Shown here: positions 1-9,800 of the stretch, one piece after another
Numbering within the stretch: the first letter of the stretch is position 1
How the letters are laid out: the number at the start of each line of letters is the position of its first letter
Assembly (NCBI RefSeq): GCF_011516645.4
Contig: NZ_CP088285.1
Location: 3,428,501 to 3,492,500 of the forward strand
DNA length: 64,000 nt
Reading direction: 5' to 3'
Source of the DNA: Bradyrhizobium septentrionale
GTDB taxonomy: Bacteria; Pseudomonadota; Alphaproteobacteria; Rhizobiales; Xanthobacteraceae
Notes under the pieces: generated by a model
What the model saw: the letters and a program-made list of their open reading frames with translations, nothing else
Told to the model about the DNA's origin: nothing
Databases searched by the model: none
Program-made: the position numbers and the translations under genes

Positions 1-436
1 GGTAGATGAACAGCCACTTCCAGTCGAGCGCGACCACCTCGACATTGAGCGGGGCATCCTTGCTCTCGATCGGCTTGTCGGCGGCGATGCGGCCGAGCGA
101 GCGGTAGGGATCGAGCAGATGCGTGCCCATCCAGGTCAGCGCACCCAGGCAAATGATGATCAGCAGCGGCGCCGACCAGATCACCAGCTCGAGCTGGGTC
201 GAGTGATCCCACTCCGGCTCGTAGGGTGCTTCGGTATTGGATTGGCGGTAGCGCCAGGCGAAGAAGATGGTCAGCGCCATCACCGGAAGCACGATCACCA
301 GCATCAGGATGGTGGAGATCACGACGAGGTCGCGCTGCTGGGCGGCGATGTCGCCGGCGGGCGCCAGGACGACGAAATCGCACCCGCCAAGGAACGCCGC
401 GAACGGCAATAAGGCCAATAGTTTCAAGGCGCGCAC
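1..436 (-). CDS. cyoA: Ubiquinol oxidase subunit II, N-terminal part (runs off the window)
   Basis: Subunit II of a cytochrome bo3-type quinol oxidase, a proton-pumping terminal oxidase of the inner membrane. The visible 145 residues start at a GTG. They show a lipoprotein signal ending in the lipobox LGGC, a first transmembrane helix (about residues 38-58), the motif FFAWRYR, then WDHSTQLELVIW leading into the second helix and the start of the cupredoxin domain (VEVVALDWKWLFIY). The lipobox and the DWKWLFIY stretch are characteristic of CyoA rather than cytochrome c oxidase CoxB. The rest of the operon should lie to the left of the window. The gene is divergent from an MFS carrier over a palindrome. 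Confidence 0.93.
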   Translation of the reverse strand, partial: MRALKLLALLPFAAFLGGCDFVVLAPAGDIAAQQRDLVVISTILMLVIVLPVMALTIFFAWRYRQSNTEAPYEPEWDHSTQLELVIWSAPLLIIICLGALTWMGTHLLDPYRSLGRIAADKPIESKDAPLNVEVVALDWKWLFIY

Positions 437-497
437 GGCTCACCCCGCTAGAATTTCATGAGTTCCGCCAACGGGTAGCTGCGATGCAGCAAAGTTG

Positions 498-520
498 ACA
501 TTGGACAATTTGTCCAATGT
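498..520. promoter_or_regulatory. 23-bp perfect palindrome between cyoA and MFS gene, candidate operator
   Basis: Two 11-base arms, ACATTGGACAA and TTGTCCAATGT, flank a single T. It lies 62 bases upstream of the cyoA start and about 140 bases upstream of the divergent MFS start. The left edge reads TTGACA (495-500), which resembles a -35 element, so a bound repressor could occlude a promoter. The regulator is not known; symmetry and size fit a dimeric MarR- or GntR-like factor, which is inference. Confidence 0.6.
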
Positions 521-663
521 TGCACTGCGGGATGGGAGGTCAGAAGGTGAGGTGGACCGCGCGGCAAATTCTGCCCGTGGCCTCATCTCTAATTTGAGCA
601 TGGTCTGTTCGGAAAACCGGTTTCCACTTTTCCGGATCATGCTCGAAAGGACGGTCTCCGGCG

Positions 664-1974
664 ATGGCACAGGCCCCAGCAATGGCTCACGGCTCCCCGA
701 CGGCATCAGGTCACGGGCAGGCGAAACCCGGCGAAATCGCCATCGGCGTCATCATCGGACGCACCTCGGAATTCTTCGACTTCTTCGTCTATGCGATCGC
801 CTCGGTGATCGTGTTCCCGAAGCTGGTCTTCCCGTTCGTCAATGAACTGACCGGCACGCTCTATTCGTTCGGGATCTTCGCGCTGGCTTTCGCCGCGCGG
901 CCGCTCGGCACCGTGATCTTCATGGCGGTCGACCGCCGCCACGGCAAGGGCGCCAAGCTCGTCATCGCGCTGGTCCTGCTCGGCACCTCCACGGTCGCGA
1001 TCGCCTTCCTGCCCGGCTACGACACGATCGGCGTGGCGGCGATCTGGCTGTTGGCCGCCGCGCGGCTCGCGCAGGGCATCGCCTGGGGCGGCGCGTGGGA
1101 CGGTCTCGCCTCGCTGCTTGCGATGAATTCGCCGCCGAACCGCCGCGGCTGGTATGCGATGGTGCCGCAGCTCGGCGCGCCGCTCGGGCTGATCGTGGCG
1201 AGCGCGCTGTTCGCGTTCTTCGCCGGCAACCTCTCGGCGGATGATTTCTTCGATTGGGGCTGGCGCTATCCGTTCTTCGTCGCCTTCGCCATCAACGTGG
1301 TGGCGCTGTTCGCGCGGCTGCGCATGGTGGCGACCGATGAATATTCCGAGCTGTTCGAAAGCCGCGATCTGGAGCCGGCGCGCGTCGGCGAGACCATCAA
1401 GCAGGAGGGCCGCCACATCCTGCTCGGCGCCTTCGCGCCGCTGGCGAGCTTTGCCCTGTTCCACATGGTCACGGTGTTTCCGCTGTCCTGGGTGTTCCTG
1501 TTCACCAGGGAAAGCCCGGTGCGCTTCCTGATCATCGAGATGATCGGCGCCGCGGTCGGCGTCGTCGCGATCATCGCCTCCGGCATGATCGCCGACCGCG
1601 TCGGGCGCAAGCCGCTGCTGCTGGGGTCCGCGGTCGCGATCGCGGTGTATAGCGGCTTCGCCCCGCAGCTGCTCGATGCCGGTGCGGTCGGCGAGACCGT
1701 CTACATGGTGCTCGGCTTCGTGCTGCTCGGGCTGTCGTTCGGCCAGTCGTCGGGCGCGATCGCCTCGAGCTTCGCGCGGACCTATCGCTACACGGCCTCG
1801 GCGCTGACCTCGGATTTCGCCTGGCTGTTCGGCGCCGGCTTTGCGCCGCTCGCAGCGCTGCTGCTGGCGACCCATTTCGGCCTGATCTCGGCCGGCGCCT
1901 ATCTCCTGTCGGGCGCGGTGTGGACGCTGCTGGCGCTGTGGCTCAGCGGCCTGCGCGAAGCGGAAGTCAATTAG
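664..1974 (+). CDS. MFS transporter, metabolite:H+ symporter (ShiA/ProP-like) family
   Basis: A 436-residue inner-membrane carrier with 12 predicted hydrophobic segments. Seen features are the early EFFDFFVYAIAS segment typical of the MHS branch (usually F-E-W/F-Y-D-F), the loop-2/3 signature region AARPLGTVIFMAVDRRHGKG, and the repeated signature SGMIADRVGRKPLLL in the second half. The family takes up organic acids, shikimate or betaines with protons; the substrate here cannot be assigned. It is divergently oriented from cyoA, a neighbourhood that may be co-regulated. The start is the ATG at 664; the next in-frame ATG is only seven codons further. Confidence 0.88.
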   Translation: MAQAPAMAHGSPTASGHGQAKPGEIAIGVIIGRTSEFFDFFVYAIASVIVFPKLVFPFVNELTGTLYSFGIFALAFAARPLGTVIFMAVDRRHGKGAKLVIALVLLGTSTVAIAFLPGYDTIGVAAIWLLAAARLAQGIAWGGAWDGLASLLAMNSPPNRRGWYAMVPQLGAPLGLIVASALFAFFAGNLSADDFFDWGWRYPFFVAFAINVVALFARLRMVATDEYSELFESRDLEPARVGETIKQEGRHILLGAFAPLASFALFHMVTVFPLSWVFLFTRESPVRFLIIEMIGAAVGVVAIIASGMIADRVGRKPLLLGSAVAIAVYSGFAPQLLDAGAVGETVYMVLGFVLLGLSFGQSSGAIASSFARTYRYTASALTSDFAWLFGAGFAPLAALLLATHFGLISAGAYLLSGAVWTLLALWLSGLREAEVN

Positions 1975-1990
1975 TCACGCAGCCCGGTCT

Positions 1991-2118
1991 TCTCCTTCCC
2001 CCTGAAAGGGGAAGGTCGGGATGGGGGTCAGCCGCAGGCGACGCTGCAAGCGGAGAGAGAAGATCCCCACCCGCTTTGCTCTGGCGAGCAAAGCGACCTC
2101 CCCTTTTCAAGGGGAGGT
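1991..2118. repeat. Intergenic multi-hairpin repeat
   Basis: Three short hairpins lie in a row: CCTTCCCC/GGGGAAGG (1994-2015), GCTTTGCT/AGCAAAGC (2073-2094) and ACCTCCCC/GGGGAGGT (2096-2118). The composition resembles dispersed intergenic repeats common in Bradyrhizobium chromosomes. It sits between convergently oriented genes and may also serve as a terminator. Confidence 0.6.
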
Positions 2119-2158
2119 GGAAGCGCCGCGTGGATGGAGATGGGCCCATCACCCATCG

Positions 2159-2968
2159 TCATCGGAACAGTCCGTCGACGCGGAACGAATACCCCGCACC
2201 GACGATATAGTTCGGCGAGTTGCGGTTGAGCCCGAACGCGATATGGAGGTCGACCTGCTGGGTCGGCGTGATCCGGTAGAGACCGCCGGAATTGATCAGC
2301 TGGGTCGGCCGCGCGCCGTCGGGATAGTCGCCGACATACTCAGTGAACACACTCATCCGCTCGGTCAGCTTCTTCTCGATCACGAAGGTCGCTTCCGACA
2401 TATGCCGTCCGGTCAGTTCGGCGGGGCGGAAGAATTCCGTGAACATGCCGCTGACGCCCCAGCCGTCATGCAGCTCCCAGGACCATGGCAGCTGGATGTA
2501 GGGCTGCGCGCCGCGCCCGGCGATTTCGGCCGCACCGGTCGGCAGCGCGACGCCGGCGGTGAGCGAGAGGTCGATCTTCCCCGGCACCGGGCTGATCTGC
2601 CATTTGATGCCGGGCGCGACGTCGGAAAAGCCCGAGGCTCCCGGCGACTTCAGCGTGCCGGTATAGCTCGGCAGGTCGATCAGCGCTTCGAGGCAGGGTG
2701 CAATGCCGAGCCGCCAGCGGCTGTTGCTGCCGTCGATGCTGCGGCCAGCGTTGCGGCCGGTCAGGTTGACGCCGTTCTCGTTCTGCAAGCTCCCGACCGG
2801 CACGACGATACTCGAATTGGTTACGTCGGGCCGGTCGGTCGCAATTTCGTCGCTCGCCTTGGGACAACCGTCCGCGCGCGCAGCGGTGGCTGCTGCGAGT
2901 GTGAGCGCAGCAAGCGCGCACCCGAGTTGGGCAAGTCGAGCGACGGCGCCGCACCGGTTGGGAAACAC
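2159..2968 (-). CDS. Outer-membrane transporter-like protein (MetA-pathway/phenol degradation family)
   Basis: A 269-residue exported protein with a signal peptide (hydrophobic stretch about residues 15-32 ending in A-R-A). The N-terminal motif EIATDRPDVTNSS followed by alternating amphipathic strands and the C-terminal VGAGYSFRVDGLFR fit the predicted beta-barrel family often annotated as transporter or MetA-pathway of phenol degradation. Its role is probably outer-membrane passage of a small hydrophobic compound, but no substrate is indicated. It is convergent with the MFS gene and divergent from the small secreted protein that follows. Family assignment is from motif recognition only. Confidence 0.7.
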   Translation of the reverse strand: MFPNRCGAVARLAQLGCALAALTLAAATAARADGCPKASDEIATDRPDVTNSSIVVPVGSLQNENGVNLTGRNAGRSIDGSNSRWRLGIAPCLEALIDLPSYTGTLKSPGASGFSDVAPGIKWQISPVPGKIDLSLTAGVALPTGAAEIAGRGAQPYIQLPWSWELHDGWGVSGMFTEFFRPAELTGRHMSEATFVIEKKLTERMSVFTEYVGDYPDGARPTQLINSGGLYRITPTQQVDLHIAFGLNRNSPNYIVGAGYSFRVDGLFR

Positions 2969-3153
2969 TGGGGATGCTCCTGTCGCGCGGCGCGCTGCGG
3001 AGGTGGCAGCTTGGAATAGATCGGCCGATGACGCGGATATTCCTGGCAGGCGGGAAAAAACTTCAACAAGACGTGCTGATGTCAGCGATCAATGCGGCTG
3101 GCGTCCGGCGCCATTGTGCGGCAAGCTTGAGCTGCCGATCGAGGCGGCACGGC

Positions 3154-3537
3154 ATGACCGCTCGAACGCCACGTGAATATCGCGCACCGATTGCCATTGG
3201 CGCTCTGCTGCTGGGTCTGCTGGACCCATCGGGAGCCCTTGCCCGCGGGGGCAGTTTTCCGCGCGATGACCCCTGGAACGCGGAGCGCATCGACAATCTG
3301 CCGCCCGATATCCGCAATGCGGTCCTGCATATGTGCGGGTCGCGGCCCAATGCCGGGCACTATTTCGCGACCTATCTCGACAACGCCCGCGTGGTCAGGC
3401 TGCATTTCGAGCATTTCAATTGCGAGGGCGCGCAGCAGTTGCACCACCGCGCCGATGGCTGCCTGCATCAGGACTACGCCCGGACGGGCGCGCATTATCA
3501 TCTGATCCGCAATTACGTCGGCCGCTGCGAGGATTGA
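3154..3537 (+). CDS. Small secreted hypothetical protein
   Basis: A 127-residue product if the ATG at 3154 is used; it then begins with a plausible signal peptide (hydrophobic IAIGALLLGLL, cleavage after ALA). Longer in-frame starts exist from 2974 but would place the signal internally. The mature part has three cysteines (in HMCGSR, FNCEGA, and near the C-terminal GRCED) plus one in DGCLH, giving four that could form two disulfides, and several His residues. I do not recognise the family. It lies 86 bases upstream of a periplasmic cytochrome c and might be co-transcribed with it. Confidence 0.65.
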   Translation: MTARTPREYRAPIAIGALLLGLLDPSGALARGGSFPRDDPWNAERIDNLPPDIRNAVLHMCGSRPNAGHYFATYLDNARVVRLHFEHFNCEGAQQLHHRADGCLHQDYARTGAHYHLIRNYVGRCED

Positions 3538-3623
3538 AGGAACCGCGCCCGCAGGCGGAATTTCAGGGAATAGAATGGCAGCGTGGCTGCTCCTGTTGTG
3601 GTGGCAAACAGGAGCCCCATGGA

Positions 3624-4025
3624 ATGACCATTCGTTCGATCGCAGGCGCCATCGCGCCGCGGCACGCCAAACTCGCCGCGATGGCGGCGATTGCGCTTCT
3701 GCTCGCCCTCAACAGCGCCCGGGCGGCAGGAGATCCGGCGCGCGGCGCCACGCTGTATCAGGGCTGCGGCGATTGCCATTCGATCGAGAAGAACGACGTC
3801 GGCCCGATGCACAAGGGTGTCGTCGGCCGCCTCGCCGGCACCGTCGCGGGCTACAATTACTCGCCGGCGCTGAAGGACTCGAAGATCGTATGGACCGAGG
3901 CGAATCTCGACAAATGGCTGACCGGTCCGGACGCCATGGTTCCGGGCACCAAGATGTTCTACGAGGTTCAGGATCCGAAGGATCGCGCCGACATCATCGC
4001 GTTCCTCAAGGAGAAGGCGAAATAG
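3624..4025 (+). CDS. Class I cytochrome c
   Basis: A 133-residue periplasmic electron carrier. It has a signal peptide (hydrophobic MAAIALLLALN, cleavage after ARA), the haem-binding motif CGDCH at residues 48-52, and a downstream Met (MVPGTKMFYEV) as the likely sixth ligand, followed by a C-terminal helix RADIIAFLKEKAK. This layout matches small cytochromes c2/c-550 type proteins. The ATG at 3624 is preceded by GGAG at 3611-3614, which decides the start over longer in-frame options. The partner redox enzyme is not evident nearby. Confidence 0.9.
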   Translation: MTIRSIAGAIAPRHAKLAAMAAIALLLALNSARAAGDPARGATLYQGCGDCHSIEKNDVGPMHKGVVGRLAGTVAGYNYSPALKDSKIVWTEANLDKWLTGPDAMVPGTKMFYEVQDPKDRADIIAFLKEKAK

Positions 4026-4040
4026 CGCATTCTCTCTCCA

Positions 4041-4068
4041 CGTCGTCCCTGCGTTCGCCGGGACGACG
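4041..4068. terminator. Hairpin between convergent genes
   Basis: Perfect 9-base arms CGTCGTCCC and GGGACGACG surround a 10-base loop, midway between the cytochrome c stop and the M48 peptidase stop. There is no clear U-run, so termination may be weak; the same core occurs in the longer repeat at 19907-20028, which suggests a dispersed repeat used as a bidirectional terminator. Confidence 0.5.
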
Positions 4069-4087
4069 GTGGTGTGCGTGTACGGCC

Positions 4088-5590
4088 TCAATCCACCACG
4101 ATCTTGACGCGGTCGCGCGGCTTCACCTGGGCGTGGGAATCGAGTCCGTTGAGCACGCGGAAGCGCTCGGCCGGATGATCGACGCCGGCCATGCGGTGCG
4201 ACAGCGATTCCACGGTATCGCCGGGCTGCACATTGATGACCTTGATGCGCAGCGGGCGCGCGGCCTGGATCTCGTCGAGCGTCAGGCGGCGGAACGAGTT
4301 GACGGTCTCGCGCGCGTTGCGCTCGCTTTCGGTGGATTTCTGCTTGGCGGCGAAGATGAAGCGATAGACGTCGCTGCCGAAGCGCAGCGCGTAGACCTTG
4401 AACTGCCACTGGTCGCCATGCGCGGTGGCCGATGCCGCCGGAAAGCCGTTGATGTTGAGGTCCTCGGTCGAGGACTTCTCGACGCCTTCCATCCAGCCGG
4501 AGTTCAGATAGTCGCCGAGCGACTGCTCGGCCGGCACCCGCACCACATCGAAGCGCATCGCCTGGCTGCCGCCCTCGCGGACGCCGATCACCGCCTGCGC
4601 GGTGTTGTCGAGCGTGAAATTGTCGGGCGCGGTGAAGGTGAAGCCGAGCTTGGGATGCAGGAAGCGGCGGCCCCGCACAAACCCCTCGCTGGGGTCCTCG
4701 CCATAGACGATGTTGTCGATCGCGGCGAGATAGGTCTCGCGGTCGCGCTCGTTGTTTTCGGGCGACGAATATTGCCGCGCGGTGGTCTGCGCGTTGGAGA
4801 TGCGCTCTGGCGTTGCCGGATGCGACGAGGTGAAGTCCTGCGCGCGCGGATCGAGCGCGGTCTTGCCGACCTTGAGCGCGGCATTGCGCTCCATCGCGGT
4901 CAGGAAGCGCGCCGCGCCGTAGGGATCGAAATGCGCGCGCGCCGCGATCCCGACGCCGATGCCGTCGGCCTCGAACTCCTGCTGCCGCGAGAAGCTCGCC
5001 ATCGTCAGCTTGGTCTTGGCGAGCGCCAGCGCCGTGAGATCGGGGTCGCTGCTCATGTCGGTGACGACGCGCGTCACCACCGCCGCCTGGCGCGCCTGGT
5101 CCTCGCGCATCGCGGCGTGCTTGGCCAGCACATGCGCCATCTCGTGGCTCAGCACCGAGGAGAGTTCGGAGGTGTCGCTGGCGAGCGCGATCAGGCCGCG
5201 CGTGACGTAGAGCTGGCCGGTCGGCAGCGCGAAGGCGTTGACCGCGCCGGAATTGAGGATCGTGACCTTGTAGGCCTGGTCGGGCCGTTCGGACGCGGCG
5301 ACCAACTGATCGACGGTCTTGCTGATCAGGGCCTCGAGCTTCGGATCGTCATAGGCGCCGCCATAGGCCGACAGGATGCGCTCATGCTCGCGCTCGCTAT
5401 TGGGCGTCTGCTGCACCACGCGATTCGGCTTCGCCGGAGCCGCCGCTGCGGTCGGGGGGGCCTGCTCGAAACGGCCGACATTGCCGATATTGCCGCAGGC
5501 CGAGAGCGTCAGGGCCGCGCAGACAAGCGCCGGCGCAGCCCAAAGGCGGCGGCCAGTCCCCTCTTCACGCCGTCCTGCGTGCTCAATCAC
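4088..5590 (-). CDS. M48 family metalloprotease lipoprotein with C-terminal LysM-like segment
   Basis: A periplasmic, lipid-anchored zinc protease of roughly 500 residues, related to BepA/YfgC-type quality-control peptidases. It has a signal with lipobox LSAC, the zinc motif HEMAH (about residues 149-153) and the third ligand in FSRQQEFEADGIGV. It also has a C-terminal module with INVQPGDTVESLSHRM and PRDRVKIVV, which resembles a LysM fold. The start is uncertain: GTG at 5590 gives a conventional N-terminus, while a TTG at 5605 adds five residues. The likely role is turnover of misassembled envelope proteins. It is followed on the same strand by no other gene in this direction and converges with the cytochrome c gene. 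Confidence 0.85.
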   Translation of the reverse strand: MIEHAGRREEGTGRRLWAAPALVCAALTLSACGNIGNVGRFEQAPPTAAAAPAKPNRVVQQTPNSEREHERILSAYGGAYDDPKLEALISKTVDQLVAASERPDQAYKVTILNSGAVNAFALPTGQLYVTRGLIALASDTSELSSVLSHEMAHVLAKHAAMREDQARQAAVVTRVVTDMSSDPDLTALALAKTKLTMASFSRQQEFEADGIGVGIAARAHFDPYGAARFLTAMERNAALKVGKTALDPRAQDFTSSHPATPERISNAQTTARQYSSPENNERDRETYLAAIDNIVYGEDPSEGFVRGRRFLHPKLGFTFTAPDNFTLDNTAQAVIGVREGGSQAMRFDVVRVPAEQSLGDYLNSGWMEGVEKSSTEDLNINGFPAASATAHGDQWQFKVYALRFGSDVYRFIFAAKQKSTESERNARETVNSFRRLTLDEIQAARPLRIKVINVQPGDTVESLSHRMAGVDHPAERFRVLNGLDSHAQVKPRDRVKIVVD

Positions 5591-5643
5591 GTCAAATACC
5601 CACAAATTGTCCCGTGAACCGCCGGGGCATGGCCTCCCGGCCC

Positions 5644-6438
5644 CTAGTTCCCGCCGAGCACTTCAAGCTGCCCCACCCGGAGCAATTCGATTCGCGGCCC
5701 ACGTCGTGCTTCCACCCAGCCTCGCACACGAATCCTACGATTTTCCAGAGACTTGGGCGCAAGCCCCGCCGCCTCGAACGCAGGGACTATGCGCCTTGAA
5801 ATAGTCGCAGCAAAGTCCCGAGTCCAGTTTCGGCCGAAATTCAGATAGGTCGTCGCGCCAGCCTGACGCACGGACAAAACCCTGCCCTCGACCACTGTAA
5901 AACGCCCGATCCCGGTCAAAATATCGTCGGAACTTTCGGCGTTTTTTATGACGCCGGACTCGGCCCAGGTTCCCGATCGGGCGGTCCTCGCCTCGGCCTC
6001 CGCCGCCATCAGGGCCGCGGCGCAGTCCTTGTCGGCGATCTCTGAAGACACCAGAGCGAGGCCACGGCGCAGCAATTCACCCTGCACGGGCATCTCTTGG
6101 CCTTCGAGGAAAGCATAGGCCGGCTGCCGGCCATAGCGGTCCGGCGTGTCGTCCTGTCCGCGCAGCGTCACGTCGCGGCCGAGCAACAGCGCCGACAGCG
6201 TGGCGGCGGCCTTCGTCCTGTCCGCCGCCTCGATGCCGGCAAGCTTGACCTCACGCCCGTCGTCGAGCCGAAAGCCGCGCGCGTCGATTACTGCGGTAAC
6301 ACGGCCCTCGCCCTGGCTCTCGAAACTGCATCCGGCCGCCTCGGCGCGTCCGATGCAGGCGCCGATCGCGAGGGCGCAAAATGTCATCGTCACCGCCCGC
6401 AGACGGCGACGCCATGCTGTATCGCGTGGAAGCATCAT
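5644..6438 (-). CDS. Exported thermonuclease-fold (SNase-like) protein with altered active site
   Basis: A 264-residue product from tandem ATGs at 6438/6435, with an N-terminal hydrophobic signal (VTMTFCALAIGACIG, cleavage near AEA). The SNase-like core runs from GEGRVTAVIDARGF to RRGLALVS. In the usual family the first active loop reads R-L-x-G-I-D-A-P-E; here it is VKLAGIEAADR, so the Arg, Asp and Glu of the catalytic set are replaced by Lys, Glu and Asp, while the later Arg in DRYGRQ is kept. A C-terminal extension (about 100 residues) is not part of the nuclease fold. It may be non-catalytic. It lies 53 bases upstream of the M48 gene on the same strand. Confidence 0.75.
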   Translation of the reverse strand: MMLPRDTAWRRRLRAVTMTFCALAIGACIGRAEAAGCSFESQGEGRVTAVIDARGFRLDDGREVKLAGIEAADRTKAAATLSALLLGRDVTLRGQDDTPDRYGRQPAYAFLEGQEMPVQGELLRRGLALVSSEIADKDCAAALMAAEAEARTARSGTWAESGVIKNAESSDDILTGIGRFTVVEGRVLSVRQAGATTYLNFGRNWTRDFAATISRRIVPAFEAAGLAPKSLENRRIRVRGWVEARRGPRIELLRVGQLEVLGGN

Positions 6439-6875
6439 GCTGCACTCGTCGTTCCGGTGCGCTCCGTTCGGAGCGCAGTCGCAAATAAGCTCAGTCTGAC
6501 GGAAAGATCGCATCGGAGCCACAAGCGAAGCGAGACGGCATCGATGGAGCCATCCTTGATTCGGCAACGCATTGCGGATCAATTCTTTGCGGCACTTCTC
6601 ATTGCGCGCAAAGTCGTGTTGCGAGTTTCACAATGGCCCGGACCCTCCGAGGGGTGGACTCGTCTTCTGTGTTCCTGATCGTGACGCAGATTGCCGTCCG
6701 CACCTGCGCAGCGCGGTCCTGGCGCGCATCAACCTTACCGCTTCACCATCTCAAGTCCGTGCGCGGAATGAGAATTCGTTATTGTTGCCAATGGCTTGCG
6801 GCGCAATGTAACTAATCGGCAATTTTTTGAAACAGCGACGGATCGCAGTCGCCACTGATATTGCCGAGGTCCTTG
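6439..6875. other. Upstream region of the giant repeat-protein gene
   Basis: About 440 bases without a convincing gene. It separates the divergent SNase-like gene from the giant protein gene and becomes less GC-rich over the last 110 bases (6765-6835), where promoter elements would be expected. I see no strong palindrome. The only decisive signal is GAGG at 6866-6869, placed as a ribosome binding site for the GTG at 6876. Confidence 0.4.
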
Positions 6876-9800
6876 GTGTCGAATCCTGTTGTTCTCACGC
6901 TGACGACCAGCGATCCGGTCCACGATTACACCCAGCTCTACAACGCGATTTCGGCGATCAGCGTCGGCGGCGGCCTGGCTGCGGCCAACACCGACTACAT
7001 CATCAACTTCTCGACCTCTGGCGCCGCGCGCACGCTGCAGCTGCTGGACGATCTGCCGGCCATCAATCTGATGAGCGGCTCGACGCTGACCTTCGACGGC
7101 AACTCCGACTACAACAATCAGCTCGGCGGCCAGGACAACAGCGACGTCATCGACGCCCGCGGCTATCAAGGCTTCGTCGTCGTCGCCGGCAAGGTGACGT
7201 TCAAGAATCTCACCATCGTCAACGCCGTCGCAAGCGGCGGCGGTGGCGGCACCGGTGGCGGTGGTGGCGGCGCAGGCCTTGGCGGCGGCCTGTTCGTCGG
7301 GCAGAATGCCGACGTCACGCTGAACAACGTCAATTTCGGCAGCAACACCGCCAAAGGTGGCAATGGCGGCGCGGTCGATCCGGCCGGCGGTGGCGGTGGA
7401 GGCGGCGGCATCGGTGCCGACGGCGGCAGCGGCAATGGCGGCGGCGGTGGTGGCGGCGGCTTCGGCGGCCAAGACTATTACGGCTATCACGGCAACGGCG
7501 CCAACGGTTACAGCGAGGCGGGCTCCGACAGCCAGCATCCCTCGACCGGCGCGAACAGTGCGAGCGGCACACCGGCGACAATCGAAGGTGCGGCGGGCGG
7601 CGGGCAGGGCGCCGACAATTACGGCGGCATTGGCTACGGCGCGCATGCCAGCGGTGGTGCGAGTGGTGGTGGCGGCGGCGGCGGTGTCGGTGGTGGCGGC
7701 GGCGGCATCGGTGGCGCCAACTCGGTCGGCGGTGGCCCCTCGGGCACCCTCATCGGTTTCGGCGGCGCCGGCGGCATGGGCGGCGGCGGTGGCGGTGGCA
7801 TTTATGGCGGCGGCGATGGTGGTTTCGCCGGCGGAGGCGGTGGCTCCGGCAACGGCAGCGGATACACGCACACCGGCGGCGATGGCGGCTTTGGCGGCGG
7901 CGGCGGCGGTTCGAACGGTACGCCCGGTACCGGCGGGTTTGGTGCAGGCAGCGGCTCGCTCGCCGGCGGCGGTGGCGGCGGATTAGGCGCCGGCGGTGAT
8001 ATCTTCGTCCAGCAGGGCGGCAAGCTCACCGTCATCGGCGGCACCTTGATGGATGCCACCGAGACTGGCGGCACCGGCGCCAACGGCGCGGGCAATGGCT
8101 CCGCCTATGGCGACATCTTCATCCAGGGCACGATGGTCGTCACGCCGACGCACACCGTGCCCACGTTTTCCCAGGGCCTGCAAACCGTCACGACGCTGAC
8201 GATCGGCGACACCATCGCCGACGAAAAAGGCATCAGCGGCAGCGGCACGAGTGGAAAGCTGGTCGTCTCCGGCGGCGGGACGCTCACGCTGACAGGTGCA
8301 AGTACTTATGTCGGTGGTACCCAGATCGACGCCGGCAACACCCTGTCGATCACGGCCGACAACAACATCGGCGGCTCGGCCGGCGCGCTGATCCTCAATG
8401 GCGGCACGCTGACCACGACCGGTGGCTATACCTTCACGCACGACATTCAGCTCACCAGCAACGGCGGCACCTTCGACATATCGTCCGGCACGATCGCGGA
8501 TACCGGCTCGATCAGCGGCTCCGGTACGTTCATGCTGTCCGGCGCCGGGACGTTGCAGCTCGGGATGGGTCAGCTCGCCGGGCTGACCGGGACGTTCGGA
8601 CTGAGCAGCGCGCATTTGTCGCTGACATCGAGCGGCACTTTCGACGACGCGCTCTCGGTCAGCGGCAATTCGATCCTGTCGATCGCGAACGGTACGACCG
8701 TCACCGACACCGCCCTCGTGACCGGCAGCGGCAATCTCGGCATCGACGGCGGCGGTACGCTCGTGCTTGGCCACGCCGCCAACACCTACGGCAGCACGAC
8801 GATCTATTCGGGCACGGTGTGGCTCGCCGCGGCCGGCGCCGCTGGAGCCGGTAACATCTCGTTCACGACAGGCATTGCCGGCACGCTGAAGATCGACAAC
8901 GCTGCGCTGAGCGGCAATGCGTTCACCAACACGATCGCGAACTTCAATCCCGGCCAGTTCGTCGACCTGACCGGGCTGCACTACAACACCCAGAATCCGT
9001 CGCTCAACACGGTCAGCCTGTCCGGCAACACGCTCTCGGTCTCGAACGGCACCACGACCGATACGCTGACCCTTGCCGGGGTCGGCGCCGGTACCAGTTT
9101 CCAGCTCTCGCAGGATGCGAACGGTGGAACGATCGTGCAGATCGTCTCGACCCGCGTCTTCAATGTCTCCAACGTTGCCGAGCTCAACGCCGCCATCCTG
9201 CAGATGGATTCCGGCGGGGTGAACGCCGCGCAGAATGCCAACTACACGATCAACATCACCGCCAACTTCAGCCTCACGTCGGAGCTGTATGCGCTCAATC
9301 TGCTGAGCGGGTCGAGCGTTACGATCAACGGCAGCGACGGCCACGGCGGCACGCATACGATCGACGGCATCAACGCCCAGCGTGGCTTCTTCGTTTATGC
9401 CGGCAGCGTCAATCTCGAGAACCTGACCATCCAGAACACGGTGGCCGCAGGCGGCGGCGTCGTCCGCGGCGGCGGCGGCGGCGGCGGCGGCGCCGGGCTC
9501 GGCGGCGCGCTGTTCGTCTCGTCGAATGGCAGCGCCACGATCGACAACGTCACCTTCCACAACAGCGCCGCGATCGGCGGCAACGGCGGTGGCGGCGGCA
9601 CGGGCAGTATCACGTCCGGCTACGGCTTCGGCGGTGGCGGCGGGATGGGCGGACGCGGCGGGAGCAGCGGCGGCGGCGGGATTGGCCTCGGCGCTCAAGG
9701 CTCGGACTCGGATCTCTTTGCCAACGGTTCGCCCGGCATTGTCCCCAACACCGCCGGGGGCGGCAAAGGGAGCGACGGTTACCTGATCCCGTTCGGTGGC

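Noticed and set aside
706..1875. Long open frame on the minus strand opposite the MFS gene
   Set aside because: It is Arg/Glu/Gln/His-rich, has no family features, and mirrors the third-position GC bias of the real gene on the other strand. The same holds for similar long antisense frames opposite the giant protein, ActP and others.
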